A stretch of 47,352 nt of DNA from Candidatus Lokiarchaeota archaeon. Lineage in GTDB: Archaea > Asgardarchaeota > Thorarchaeia > Thorarchaeales > Thorarchaeaceae. The stretch spans positions 1-47,352 of the forward strand of contig WJIL01000089.1 of NCBI GenBank assembly GCA_014730275.1, written 5' to 3'. Positions 20,222-29,028 of this stretch are shown in pieces. The position numbers and the translations under genes were made by a program. Numbering within the stretch: the stretch's first letter is position 1; every line of letters starts with the position of its first letter. Below the pieces are notes generated by a model, which searched no databases, was not told the origin of the DNA, and was given only the letters and a program-made list of their open reading frames with translations.

Positions 20222-20710
20222 ATGGACTCGAAGAACTTGAAAGGACTCTTTCTCATTCTGGTGATTGTTGGAGCTGCCGCCGGATTCATTCATCTATATG
20301 GGATGACTTCTACAGCGTATGCCATTGACCAAGTATCAAATTCCGGTTCAGTCAAGAGCATATCAATACTCCGAGAGAGGGACCCCGACCAGGCGTTTCT
20401 CATAGTTCAATTGGAAAACCCCACCAATCTTGATGTGAAAATAGGATTTGATGAATCATATGCAGTAACGCTTGATAGTTTCACAGCTACAGGCCTACTC
20501 TCGGGTTCGAGGGAAGAGGCCATAGAACCCCATGGATCGATTGAGTTTCAAATGATTGCTACTCTCAGTGAGGGGTGGACAGCTACTGATGACAACCTTA
20601 CAATTACAGTAGCAGGGGAGCTAGAGATATCGACAACCTCTCTTTGGGTGCAAAAGACAAGAACCAGAGAACTAGATTTCACTGACTACTACGAAATATT
20701 TGAGAGTTAG
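20222..20710 (+). CDS. Small membrane-anchored extracellular protein
   Basis: 162 residues. The N-terminus is a signal anchor (LFLILVIVGAAAGFIHLYGM, ~10-29). The rest is a single beta-rich domain with FLIVQLENPTNLDVKIGFDESYAV and a late IEFQMIATLSEGW strand. The N-P-T-N-x-D-V-x-I pattern recalls LEA14/WHy-like domains, but the similarity is too weak to assign. It is transcribed divergently from the esterase gene across 125 nt. Function unknown. Confidence 0.7.
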   Translation: MDSKNLKGLFLILVIVGAAAGFIHLYGMTSTAYAIDQVSNSGSVKSISILRERDPDQAFLIVQLENPTNLDVKIGFDESYAVTLDSFTATGLLSGSREEAIEPHGSIEFQMIATLSEGWTATDDNLTITVAGELEISTTSLWVQKTRTRELDFTDYYEIFES

Positions 20711-20856
20711 CTACTCTTTGTCTGCTTCAAGATGAAATTACCTTGAAGAACATAGGTTGGAACATAACCATGAGCTAGAAATCTTGATATTGGTGGTCAT
20801 ACCCTGATGCATAGCCGAGGCAGTTTATTAACTAACTACTTTGGAGGAAGCTGCGA

Positions 20857-21921
20857 GTGAGTGAACCACTAAGAACAGATGAACTCGTCGAGAGACTACT
20901 GGTTATCTCGACGCTCAACTCAACCTTGATACACTTTCTCCTTAGCTCGGAGATTGAGGGCAGAATAGACCCAGATCGGGTCGATTCGTTAACTCAAGGG
21001 CTCCAGCGCACTCGGAAGTGGATGGAGAATGCGACGACGGCGAATGGTATTTCCGATTCAGAAGCTAACATTATGGGTCTCATAATCAAGCGACTATCGC
21101 AAATAGAGAATCTTCTACCAAGATTGGCAGAACGTGAGAAGCTAGCAAAGATTAGAGGAAGGCCTGCCACTGAAATACTATCGCTACTCGAGGGCGAAAC
21201 GACTAGAGTCCCCGGCGAGGTAGAACAAGTTCCAACTCAAGCTACACCTGCTCCAGACACAGCTCAAGTCCCTCAGGAATTTGAGCCGCCACAAGAAGAT
21301 CCTTACAGGAAAGTGGATATCGAAGATGATGAATGGGGCCTGATTGGCACCACTCAACGCATGATTAATCAATACGCCAAAAGGTGTCATATTCTCCTTC
21401 CAATGTTCTGGCTCGAAGTGCTAAAGGAATTACATCGATATAGGTCAAATTCACCATACATCGGCGATGTAATCGAAATGCCAGCGAAAGTCGTTGTGCG
21501 AATTATACGAGGGTTACTCACCGAAGCACCAGGCGCCAGATTGCTCCAAGACCTTCAAAAGAAAAGACCACCCGAAAGAGAACTTATGCCTGACGAGCTA
21601 GAAAGAATAGAACGGGCGGTAGCAAAGTACTTCGCAGGTGTCGAACCCGTTCTTGCAGAAGAAGATGTGAATGTGCAGGAAAAAGTGCTAGAAGCACAGA
21701 CCACTTTCGACTCCTTTGATTGGGGCGGCCCCGAACTCGAGAAACGGATCATCAAGCGATTAAACCAGCGCTGTGAGGAGACTCTGAGGAACGCAGAAAC
21801 CGATAGCGATGCAACTCGACAGGTAATCTACGCTGAGACATCGAAGCTTCTGTGTAAGCTGCAGCTTGCCATTCTTGCTGAACCACGTTTCCGGGAAGTT
21901 CTAGCGCAAATGAAACCCTAA
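20857..21921 (+). CDS. Unknown soluble helical protein
   Basis: 354 residues from a GTG start; GGAGG at 20843-20847 lies 9 nt upstream and decides the start. Two helical regions (~1-110 and ~155-354) are separated by a Pro/Gln/Glu-rich linker (~115-150). There is no signal peptide or TM segment. Conserved-looking stretches are QRMINQYAKRCHILLPMFWLEVLKELHRY and RIIRGLLTEAPG. The sequence matches no family I recognise. It is a single gene, with the MuiA-like genes convergent downstream. Confidence 0.85.
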   Translation: MSEPLRTDELVERLLVISTLNSTLIHFLLSSEIEGRIDPDRVDSLTQGLQRTRKWMENATTANGISDSEANIMGLIIKRLSQIENLLPRLAEREKLAKIRGRPATEILSLLEGETTRVPGEVEQVPTQATPAPDTAQVPQEFEPPQEDPYRKVDIEDDEWGLIGTTQRMINQYAKRCHILLPMFWLEVLKELHRYRSNSPYIGDVIEMPAKVVVRIIRGLLTEAPGARLLQDLQKKRPPERELMPDELERIERAVAKYFAGVEPVLAEEDVNVQEKVLEAQTTFDSFDWGGPELEKRIIKRLNQRCEETLRNAETDSDATRQVIYAETSKLLCKLQLAILAEPRFREVLAQMKP

Positions 21922-22016
21922 GATTCCATTACCGTCTCTTGGTGCAGTATCGATCCAACTGTTTGGACTTTCTTTCAATTCTATGATATGCTGAAGATTC
22001 AACCACAAAGTATTGA

Positions 22017-23567
22017 TTATGGAAGAGGTGGTCTAATCTCAATTTCCTTCTCCCATTCCACCGAATAAGAATACTCGATTCTCATTTCTTCTTCAGCTGG
22101 CATCTCAAATTCCCATTCAACAACACCAAGCTCCATGCTTTTGTAGTCCCGGGTGAGATTCTCGAGTTGTACATTGATTCTCTCCGAGTCACTATGCGGG
22201 ATTCGATCAATTAAGCGAACAGTGACAGGTTCCTTGGTGAAACTCTCAATCTCTAGTTGGTACTTGTACTCCCGTCGCTTCTTGCCCCTTGTTAGACCCG
22301 CTTTTTCGGTTTCCTTCTCAAGCATTTTCTTCTCGCCTTTGATATCATAGGCTTCTCTAGTTCCCAAGTGGAACTCTTCTCGTGGAGCGACTGTTGATAT
22401 TGCCGTTTCACTAAGGAAATCTCCATCCGCATAGACCTTGACTTTTCCGGGAATAATCAGCGAATCGCCATTGGTTATGCGATTCTGAATCACGAAAGAG
22501 TCCATTGCATAGGCATTCCAGTAGTAGATTTCTTTACTTTCAAACACCTCTTCAAGCAGAGTGATGGGGTGTTGATCCATATCGGCAGGAATAGTTACCC
22601 TTCCAGGAACCTGAAATACCATACCTCCAGCTGTGGTTTCAGCAACTCTCGCAGGAGCAGACCTCATATCATCAACACTTTCATAGGCTCTCTCGATTTC
22701 AGCAATGACTTCCTCAGTTTCATCACGAGTTGGTACGGTATCTCCTCGTCTTGATCTGATGTAAAGTGGTTCGGGTTCAATCTTGCTCACTGGTTTAGCT
22801 GATGCTGTTGACACCACCAGTTCCACATCAGTCCAGTTCTCAAGGCTATGATTCCATATCAATGCAAGCCGCTTCATGGTGGTTCTATTACCCACGACAT
22901 CTATGTCATACTGGGGAATCCATCGAGCCTCCCGAATCTGATATGTCACCTCTAACTGAACTGTACATTCCTCTTTTACATCGAGTTGAATTGATACATC
23001 CTTAGTGACTTCTATTCTTCGCTCGCCCTCGATTCGTTGCAATGAGTTTCTAACCTCAGAAATTTGTGCTTCGACCTTCTCCAGTTCCATTTGTAAATCT
23101 CGAAGCTTTTTGTAGGCTTCCTGCTTCATAGCAGTAGTTTCCTGGTCTAAAGTGGATAATGCAGCTATTTCACTATCACCAAAGGCGTAGCGTTTTCCAA
23201 ACTCCTCGGAAAAGCTGGTGAGTACAGTCTGAAGACGATCAATCCTAGCCTGTTGAAGTTCTACTTCATCATTGATTTCGTCTCGCTCAGCTTCCAGCTT
23301 CTTCAGCTTATTTCTCAGCTTCTCGGTGTCGCCCTCTGGCTCATAAATTTCTTTTCGAGTACTCGAGTTAATTCCACGAAGGCTTGCTTTTCCAGTACCT
23401 TTCACGCGGAAGCTATCATCTTCAGCGAATTTTGTTATTCCGGTTACCAGAATCTCATGCTCTCCGGGACCGAGTGATTTCGTTCCCTTTCGCGTTACTC
23501 GAGCACCATCTACAAATACAGTAACGCTGCTAACTGGTGCATCAATTGTCGTAGTCATATTCATCAC
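22017..23567 (-). CDS. MuiA-like DUF4139 protein, second of a tandem pair
   Basis: 516 residues. The N-terminal domain (~8-70) has SSVTVFVDGARVTRKGT and GEHEILVTGI, the DUF4140 pattern. It is followed by a coiled coil (~78-190) and then a beta-rich DUF4139 domain with VQLEVTYQIREARWIPQYDIDV, ALIWNHSLENWTDVELVVSTA, DGDFLSETAI, KGEKKMLEKETEKAGLTRGKKRR and VRLIDRIPHSDSERI. The family is named after mucoidy inhibitor A; its biochemical role is not established. No signal peptide is visible, so it is probably cytoplasmic. It starts 3 nt after the stop of its paralog and is clearly in the same operon. Confidence 0.9.
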   Translation of the reverse strand: MMNMTTTIDAPVSSVTVFVDGARVTRKGTKSLGPGEHEILVTGITKFAEDDSFRVKGTGKASLRGINSSTRKEIYEPEGDTEKLRNKLKKLEAERDEINDEVELQQARIDRLQTVLTSFSEEFGKRYAFGDSEIAALSTLDQETTAMKQEAYKKLRDLQMELEKVEAQISEVRNSLQRIEGERRIEVTKDVSIQLDVKEECTVQLEVTYQIREARWIPQYDIDVVGNRTTMKRLALIWNHSLENWTDVELVVSTASAKPVSKIEPEPLYIRSRRGDTVPTRDETEEVIAEIERAYESVDDMRSAPARVAETTAGGMVFQVPGRVTIPADMDQHPITLLEEVFESKEIYYWNAYAMDSFVIQNRITNGDSLIIPGKVKVYADGDFLSETAISTVAPREEFHLGTREAYDIKGEKKMLEKETEKAGLTRGKKRREYKYQLEIESFTKEPVTVRLIDRIPHSDSERINVQLENLTRDYKSMELGVVEWEFEMPAEEEMRIEYSYSVEWEKEIEIRPPLP

Positions 23568-23570
23568 ATC

Positions 23571-25136
23571 TTATGGCAATGGGGGAGAGATGGCCTTCCC
23601 GCGTTCCCATTCTACCTCGTATTCATATTCAATCGTATGTTCTTTCTGAGGCGTTAATCCAAGATTCCAGGTTAGTATTCCCAGCTCATGTTTGTCTGGA
23701 TTGAATCTTTTCAAGTCAGCCTCAATCTCTAAATCAGGATCATCGCTGTGCGGAATCCGATCTACAACCTCAATTTCTATTTCTTCTCTGAACAGATTCT
23801 CTATGGATAGCCGATACGAGTACTTCCTTCTAAGCTTCCCTCGAGTCAAACCAGCTTTCTCGATTGTCTTGTCAACCATTTTTTTCTCAGATTTTACATA
23901 GTGAGCAATTCTAGTGCCAAGAGTTCGCGTTTCACGGGGAGAAGTGAAGGGGATATTTGTTTCACCTATGTATTCGCCATCGGCATAGATTTTTGCTGGG
24001 CCAGCCATCAATACAGTATCACCATTGGTAACTTCATTCTCAGCAATGACATCCATCATACCATCAGGATACCAGTAATGTTTCACTTCTGAATCCAACT
24101 TCTCGCTGATGAGGTCTACAGGCTTCTTCTCACCGGATTCAATGGTAACTGGAGATGGAGCTTCATATCTCGAAATACCACCCTCAATCTCCTCGACTTG
24201 TGCTTCTTCGATTTCCATTTCGGGTTCAGGTGGTCTAGGAGCCATCGCCTCCTTCTTCGGAGCTGCTGAGGGTATTGCACCTACACCACCGCCGCGTGCA
24301 GCCATTTTCCGCTTCGGTGGCCGCGGGACATACTCCCTCAGTATCAAGGGTGATCCTTCGATAGCCTCTACCGGTCCGGCTTGAGCGCTGGAAACAACCA
24401 GTGAAACATCGTTCCAATCTTCACCAGTTTGATTGCGTACTACTGCGATTCGCCTGACTTCAGCTTCAGTATGCGTAAGATTGATGTCGTAGTTTGGCTC
24501 CCAAGATGCTGAAGAACATTGGTAGATAACATTCATAGTAATGTCTGATGTCTTTTTCACATCAAGACTTACCCGAACATCATACGTGTTCTTGGTCAGT
24601 TTCTGTCCAGACTTGTCAGCGATTTCATGCTTCAGGACCTGAATTTCACTTACAAGGTTCTTTCGCTTGTCCGATAATTCTCTGAGTTTCTTCTTGACTG
24701 ATCTGATTATTTCCAAAGACTCAGTATCCATCTCGGTTAGCTTCTGAAGTTCAATTTCACCGCCAGCAAAGGTTCGGCCGAATGTCTCCGAAAAATCGCC
24801 AACAACGGCCTTGATAGCGGTCAGACGATTCTCATGAATCCTCAACTTGTCATCGATTTCATTCAGCTTCTCTTCGTGTTCGCGAAGCTCATCTCTAAGT
24901 TCAGAAAGGTCCGCTTCTGGAGCTACAACCCTAGTTTGTTTGATAACATCGAAATTCGTAATCGTTGCTGCTCCGTCTCCAGTCACTCGAAAACTATCAC
25001 TCGAAGCATTGATAGTGATTCCGCGCACCCAGACCTCGCGAGAACCAGTTTCAAGCTTTGTGCTGCCGGTTCTGGTTACTATGGCACCGCCCAACAGGAC
25101 GCTGACCTCTGTAACCGTTGATTTCAAATCGGTCAA
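23571..25136 (-). CDS. MuiA-like DUF4139 protein, first of a tandem pair
   Basis: 521 residues with the same plan as the downstream paralog: DUF4140-like start (TEVSVLLGGAIVTRTGS, VWVRGITI), coiled coil (~75-185), and DUF4139 core (VIYQCSSASWEPNYDINL, VVRNQTGEDWNDVSLVVSSA, DGEYIGETNI, VDKTIEKAGLTRGKLRR, VVDRIPHSDDPDLEIE). It differs by a low-complexity Pro/Ala/Gly/Met/Glu insert at ~265-325 (PRPPKRKMAARGGG and the following acidic stretch). Both proteins end in a similar W-E-x(4)-I-x-P-P-L-P tail. Shared architecture and order show a tandem duplication that has since diverged widely. Confidence 0.9.
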   Translation of the reverse strand: MTDLKSTVTEVSVLLGGAIVTRTGSTKLETGSREVWVRGITINASSDSFRVTGDGAATITNFDVIKQTRVVAPEADLSELRDELREHEEKLNEIDDKLRIHENRLTAIKAVVGDFSETFGRTFAGGEIELQKLTEMDTESLEIIRSVKKKLRELSDKRKNLVSEIQVLKHEIADKSGQKLTKNTYDVRVSLDVKKTSDITMNVIYQCSSASWEPNYDINLTHTEAEVRRIAVVRNQTGEDWNDVSLVVSSAQAGPVEAIEGSPLILREYVPRPPKRKMAARGGGVGAIPSAAPKKEAMAPRPPEPEMEIEEAQVEEIEGGISRYEAPSPVTIESGEKKPVDLISEKLDSEVKHYWYPDGMMDVIAENEVTNGDTVLMAGPAKIYADGEYIGETNIPFTSPRETRTLGTRIAHYVKSEKKMVDKTIEKAGLTRGKLRRKYSYRLSIENLFREEIEIEVVDRIPHSDDPDLEIEADLKRFNPDKHELGILTWNLGLTPQKEHTIEYEYEVEWERGKAISPPLP

Positions 25137-25295
25137 AATTATCTGCCTAGTATTTTCATGGGTATTGCTCCCATTTATCTCTTGAGCCTGTTGTTCGCTC
25201 TTGAATCCACTAGCTGACCTTCTTGTTTAGTAATTCTGTTTTCTCAAAATTGGGGAAACACTAAGTGTAGTAGCCAGATGCAGCTCCAAGTAAAA

Positions 25296-25355
25296 AAATA
25301 TATAGAGGAGTTATGTATCAATACTCAATATGTAGACGATACATATATTGAGGTG
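25296..25355 (+). promoter_or_regulatory. TATA box, inverted repeats and ribosome site upstream of the CopD-like gene
   Basis: A TATA-like AAATATATAG is at 25296-25305. Downstream of it, where the start site should fall, a perfect 8-bp inverted repeat TATGTATC (25312-25319)/GATACATA (25338-25345) has an 18-nt centre. Overlapping it is a second pair, CAATATGT (25326-25333) and ACATATATTG (25341-25350). The ATGT-N7-ACAT core resembles known PadR-family operators (ATGT-N8-ACAT). GAGGTG (25350-25355) is the ribosome site for the ATG at 25362. Confidence 0.5.
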
Positions 25356-25361
25356 TTAAGT

Positions 25362-25853
25362 ATGGCAAATCTGATAGTTATGACGATCATGAGATTCCTA
25401 CACAATCTCTTCACAGTGATATGGATAGGCGGAATGTTTGTACTGGGTATTGGAATGCTTCCTGTTATTCAGAGCAAAGTCGAGAAACCAGAGAGAAGAA
25501 TCCTTATTGAGGGGATAAGAACAAGAATGAACAAATTGGTCGCAATCAGTATCATTGGCCTATTTGTAAGCGGCCTCTTGATGAGCAATGCGTCGCCACT
25601 GTTTCAGGGATATCTATCTCTGGGCAATCAATACTCAAGCATATTGGCTATCAAGCATATAGCCGTTGGAGCTATGGTAGCAGTCACACTTGTTAGGAAC
25701 AGAATGCTTTCAAATCTAGAGCCCGGAAGACAAACCAAACAACAGAAGATTACTGCCCTTCTCTTGATTGTAAATATACTACTTGGCATGGTTGTTCTCT
25801 TCTTGAGTGCATGGACAGCTTCTCTCACGGCAATGCAAGCAAATCTAAATTAG
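25362..25853 (+). CDS. CopD-like four-TM membrane protein
   Basis: 163 residues from the ATG at 25362 (MANLIVMTIMRFLHNLFTVIWIGG), chosen because a ribosome site and operator-like repeats lie directly upstream; an earlier in-frame ATG at 25278 lies before the TATA box. Four TM segments are visible. The opening RFLHNLFTVIWIGGMFVLGIGMLPV, with a His in the first helix and WIGG, matches CopD-like (PF05425-type) or related heme/copper membrane domains, as does AIKHIAVGAMVAVTLVRNRML in helix 3. It may handle copper or heme, but only the fold class is supported. A PadR-type regulator follows 53 nt downstream. Confidence 0.7.
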   Translation: MANLIVMTIMRFLHNLFTVIWIGGMFVLGIGMLPVIQSKVEKPERRILIEGIRTRMNKLVAISIIGLFVSGLLMSNASPLFQGYLSLGNQYSSILAIKHIAVGAMVAVTLVRNRMLSNLEPGRQTKQQKITALLLIVNILLGMVVLFLSAWTASLTAMQANLN

Positions 25854-25906
25854 GTACAGCCACGTAGACAAACTGAAAAGCGGCAAAAAGAGCTAAACGA
25901 CCGCAC

Positions 25907-26287
25907 ATGGACTTGTATGTCATGAATACAGGCTCAACAGAATCTCAGAATTCCCTTGACCCATTACCACTGGTTCGAGCAATCCTACTTTCGGAAATCT
26001 GGAAAAATCCGAAATCCTCAGGATATGACCTTATGAAGTTGAGCTCAGAATTGACCGGATTCAACGTAGAGATGCAGTCAGGGACAGTTTACGGAGAGCT
26101 TCGAGCCATGGAAGAAATGGATCTGGTTACATCGGAACAAGAGGATTCGGGGCGGCGGAGACGTGAATACAAAATCACGAGCAAAGGTAAGAGATATGTG
26201 GAGGATCTCCAGCAACAGATTAGGGGAAGAGTGAATGATGTTCTTGAACCCCTTCTTTCACTCATGACTTCTTTAACAGGATTGTAA
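25907..26287 (+). CDS. PadR-family transcriptional regulator
   Basis: 126 residues with a winged helix: LVRAILLSEIWKNPKSSGYDLMKLSSEL (helices 1-2), MQSGTVYGELRAMEEMDLVTSEQED (recognition helix, with the GTVYGxLxxxE motif in place of the usual GTIYxxLxrLE), then RRREYKITSKGKRYVED (wing and start of the dimer helix), ending in a C-terminal helix. PadR proteins are usually repressors that dimerise through the last helix. An internal ATG at 25922 is an alternative start. Its position just after the CopD-like gene makes the inverted repeats at 25312-25350 its most plausible target. Confidence 0.9.
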   Translation: MDLYVMNTGSTESQNSLDPLPLVRAILLSEIWKNPKSSGYDLMKLSSELTGFNVEMQSGTVYGELRAMEEMDLVTSEQEDSGRRRREYKITSKGKRYVEDLQQQIRGRVNDVLEPLLSLMTSLTGL

Positions 26288-26380
26288 TCTTCGTTCAATT
26301 TTCAAAACCAGTCCAATGCATTGGAGGTTAAATCCTGAGGCTTCAAGATGCAGCTCAAGAAGCAATCAGAATAGCCGGAT

Positions 26381-26944
26381 TCATTCACTGGTCTCTCTTT
26401 GCAATGCCGCAATCTTTTCTGGATGCCAAGGAATATTACTTAAACTGGGTGGATCGGAGTTAACCAATGCGGGAAGCACGCATAACCTAGCTGCGCCCAA
26501 AAGCGACTGAATTCTCTCTCTAATTATGTTGATTGAATCCTCTCTTTGAATAGGCTCAAGATTTGTAATTCCGAAACCTTCGAATAGAGAGGCGTAATTA
26601 AGAACACCCGAAGTGGTTTGTTGATGTCCGGTGGTAGCATATTCATTATTGTCGAGAATCAAAATTTTCAGGTTCTTCGGACCAACGAACGAAGTGGTTG
26701 CTAGTGAACTTAATCCCATCAACAGATTACCATCTCCAGTTACTACAAGAACCTGCTTCTTGGGGCGGGATAAGGCGACACCCACTCCAACTGAAATCCC
26801 AAGCCCCATGCTCCCACGCAAGTAGATTTGCGGGCGTGGTAAGTAGTGATACACCTGTCGGCTGATATTGCCGTTGGTGCTGACTACTACTTCATCCCCA
26901 CTCAGTAGATCTGCGAGTTCCTGAATGAGCTCATAACCATACAT
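26381..26944 (-). CDS. ThDP-dependent decarboxylase, beta-type subunit (sulfopyruvate decarboxylase ComE-like)
   Basis: 187 residues carrying the ThDP/Mg-binding motif GDG (70-72) to NN (99-100): TGDGNLLMGLSSLATTS then LKILILDNNEYATTG. GSMGLGISVGVGVAL precedes it, as in sulfopyruvate and phosphonopyruvate decarboxylase C-terminal halves. With the upstream alpha-type subunit it would form one split enzyme. In coenzyme M biosynthesis ComDE converts sulfopyruvate to sulfoacetaldehyde; other 2-oxo acids are possible here, since no other coenzyme M genes are in view. It starts 2 nt after the upstream stop. Confidence 0.8.
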   Translation of the reverse strand: MYGYELIQELADLLSGDEVVVSTNGNISRQVYHYLPRPQIYLRGSMGLGISVGVGVALSRPKKQVLVVTGDGNLLMGLSSLATTSFVGPKNLKILILDNNEYATTGHQQTTSGVLNYASLFEGFGITNLEPIQREDSINIIRERIQSLLGAARLCVLPALVNSDPPSLSNIPWHPEKIAALQRETSE

Positions 26945-26946
26945 AA

Positions 26947-27465
26947 TTAGCCTAAAACCCCCTTTCTCACCACAAGAGCAACAGGTCTTGATGTTTCTTC
27001 CATCTTCGCAAGTGCCTCATTCAAAACATGCTTCCAATCGTCTTCTCTCAAGAACCAGTATGGCACACGATAGCAATCTAGTGCATCTTCCATCACATCA
27101 CCCATCAGGGAGTGCTCAGGGAAGTCTCTGTCTGGTTCAAGGCCTCGATAACTGATGATAATCAGCATTGGCAGTTTGTATAGCTGAGCCAGTGAAGTCA
27201 ATGCATCACCTATTGTAGCATATCCAGAATTCTGCATGATCACGAACGCCTTCTTGCCTCCAAAAGCAACTCCGGATACGATTCCAATTGCCTCATCCTC
27301 TCGTGTGGCTGATATATATCTAATAGAATCGAAGGAAGGAAGTTTGCGGATGATTTCAGCGAAGTACGAGCATGGAACTCCACTACCAAATGAAAATCCA
27401 TTCGAGCTAAGATGCTTCAGGAAATCTGTCGAGTCAATCATTGCTCTACGATGTGAGTCAACCAT
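26947..27465 (-). CDS. ThDP-dependent decarboxylase, alpha-type subunit (sulfopyruvate decarboxylase ComD-like)
   Basis: 172 residues resembling the PYR half of ThDP decarboxylases. FGSGVPCSYFAEII is the usual opening, the ThDP-activating glutamate is in SATREDEAIGIVSGVAFGGKKAFVIMQNSGYATIGDALTSLAQLYKLPMLIIISYRG, and PEHSLMG follows. An ATG eight codons downstream of the annotated one (27441) is an alternative start. It is transcribed divergently from the NDP-forming acyl-CoA synthetase gene across ~130 nt. The substrate cannot be fixed from sequence: sulfopyruvate and phosphonopyruvate decarboxylases look alike at this level. Confidence 0.8.
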   Translation of the reverse strand: MVDSHRRAMIDSTDFLKHLSSNGFSFGSGVPCSYFAEIIRKLPSFDSIRYISATREDEAIGIVSGVAFGGKKAFVIMQNSGYATIGDALTSLAQLYKLPMLIIISYRGLEPDRDFPEHSLMGDVMEDALDCYRVPYWFLREDDWKHVLNEALAKMEETSRPVALVVRKGVLG

Positions 27466-27598
27466 TCTTTAAACATAGTGTTTCACAAGCTCATATTTGT
27501 CGAGTTTTCATTACCCTGCGTATCGCCAATAAAACTGGAGAGCGTATTTCATATAAAGGGGAATTTCATACGTGCACATCATTACAAGAGGATGTATC

Positions 27599-29002
27599 AT
27601 GTCTAATCTGGAAACTATGCTCAACCCAAAATCCACGGCGGTACTTGGTGTATCAACGACCAATCCTTTCTCGCCTGGAAACGTAATCTTCAGAAAACTG
27701 GCCTTCGAGAATGGACTCCCCACCTATCCAGTTAATCCTAAAGGAGGAAAGGTGGAAGGAAGAGACGTATACAAGAACATAGCAGACACACCTGAAGTCG
27801 ACTTGGCAGTTATATCCATTCCAGCCAAATACGTTCCTTCAGCACTTCAAGAATGTGGAGAGAAGGGAATAAAAGCGGTAATCGTGGTTTCTGGAGGATT
27901 CAGTGAAACGGGTGAAACCGGAGAGACCCTGCAACACGAAATCGTGAAGATCGCACAAGAATATGATATTACAATGGTTGGGCCAAACTGTATCGGCGTC
28001 TTCGTTCCAAACAAGCTTGATACATTCTTCCTGCCCTCTGAACGTGTAGCCCGTCCTCGTGAAGGATCTGTCGCAATTGTATCTCAGTCCGGAGGGTGGC
28101 TGATAGAAAGACTGGAAGAATTCGCCCACCGAGATGTTGGTATAGCTGCTGCTGTTTCCATTGGAAATGCAGCTCAAACGAACGTGACGGAGTTGGTAGC
28201 CCATTTTGGCACAAAACCAAGAGTCAGCACGATTCTTGCATATCTCGAAGGGTTCAGTCCAAACGGCGGGAGGGAATTTGTCAGGAAATGCAAAGAAGTC
28301 TCTCCTGAGAAGCCAGTCATCGTACTCAAAGGCGGGGATTCCGATGCAGGCCAAAGAGCAACTCAAAGCCACACTTCTTCTCTTGCAGGTAATAACAGGA
28401 TAGCAATTTCAGCGTTCAAGCAATATGGTGTAATCGACGCAGTAGATGAAGATGAAGTCATGGCCTATTCGAAGGCGTTCTCGTTTGAACCAAGCTATAT
28501 GAAAGGGCCTCGGGTTGGTGTTCTTAGTGTAAGTGGAGGCCACGGTGTCATAGCGTCGGATGAAGCTGAGCATTACGGGCTCGAGTTTCCAAGATTCAAT
28601 GAAGAGCATCAAGACGCAATGAGAGAGGTTATGACTGATGCGTACCGAGATATCTCCTCGTTCAACAACCCTTGCGACCTCACTGGCAGTGCTTCAGACA
28701 TCGATTATGAACGCGTATTGGACGTTATGCTAGGAATTGATTATATCGATGCAGCCCTCTTGCTTCTATTGCCATACGCTCCAGGAATTTCACTTCAAAT
28801 CGGCGCTAGGGTAGCCAATGTAGCGAAGAAGCATGAAAAAACCGTTGTCGCATATGTTCCAAACCTAGAGAAGTATGAGGTCATAATCAGAGGCTTCGAG
28901 CTCAACGGCATTCCTTGCGGGGACACAATTGAAGAGTCGGTTCAAATGCTAGACGGCATCAGGCAGCATTCCAAATTCCTACAACGCATTGGCAAGCTAT
29001 GA
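27599..29002 (+). CDS. NDP-forming acyl-CoA synthetase, alpha-type subunit
   Basis: 467 residues from the ATG at 27599 (MSNLETMLNPKSTAVLGVS), supported by AGAGGA at 27587-27592 and a TATA-like CATATAAAGG at about 27549-27558; an in-frame ATG at 27572 is less likely. It has the CoA-binding Rossmann domain (YPVNPKGGKVEGRDVYKNIADTPEVDLAVISIPA), the succinyl-CoA-synthetase-like ligase domains (VVSGGFSE, MVGPNCIGVF, SIVSQSGG-like AIVSQSGG) and the phospho-His loop SHTSSLAGN near residue 260. The enzyme makes ATP from acyl-CoA + ADP + Pi in archaeal fermentation. No ATP-grasp beta subunit is adjacent, so it must be elsewhere. Confidence 0.92.
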   Translation: MSNLETMLNPKSTAVLGVSTTNPFSPGNVIFRKLAFENGLPTYPVNPKGGKVEGRDVYKNIADTPEVDLAVISIPAKYVPSALQECGEKGIKAVIVVSGGFSETGETGETLQHEIVKIAQEYDITMVGPNCIGVFVPNKLDTFFLPSERVARPREGSVAIVSQSGGWLIERLEEFAHRDVGIAAAVSIGNAAQTNVTELVAHFGTKPRVSTILAYLEGFSPNGGREFVRKCKEVSPEKPVIVLKGGDSDAGQRATQSHTSSLAGNNRIAISAFKQYGVIDAVDEDEVMAYSKAFSFEPSYMKGPRVGVLSVSGGHGVIASDEAEHYGLEFPRFNEEHQDAMREVMTDAYRDISSFNNPCDLTGSASDIDYERVLDVMLGIDYIDAALLLLLPYAPGISLQIGARVANVAKKHEKTVVAYVPNLEKYEVIIRGFELNGIPCGDTIEESVQMLDGIRQHSKFLQRIGKL

Positions 29003-29028
29003 TTCAAATCTCTCCTTGGCAAGATCCA

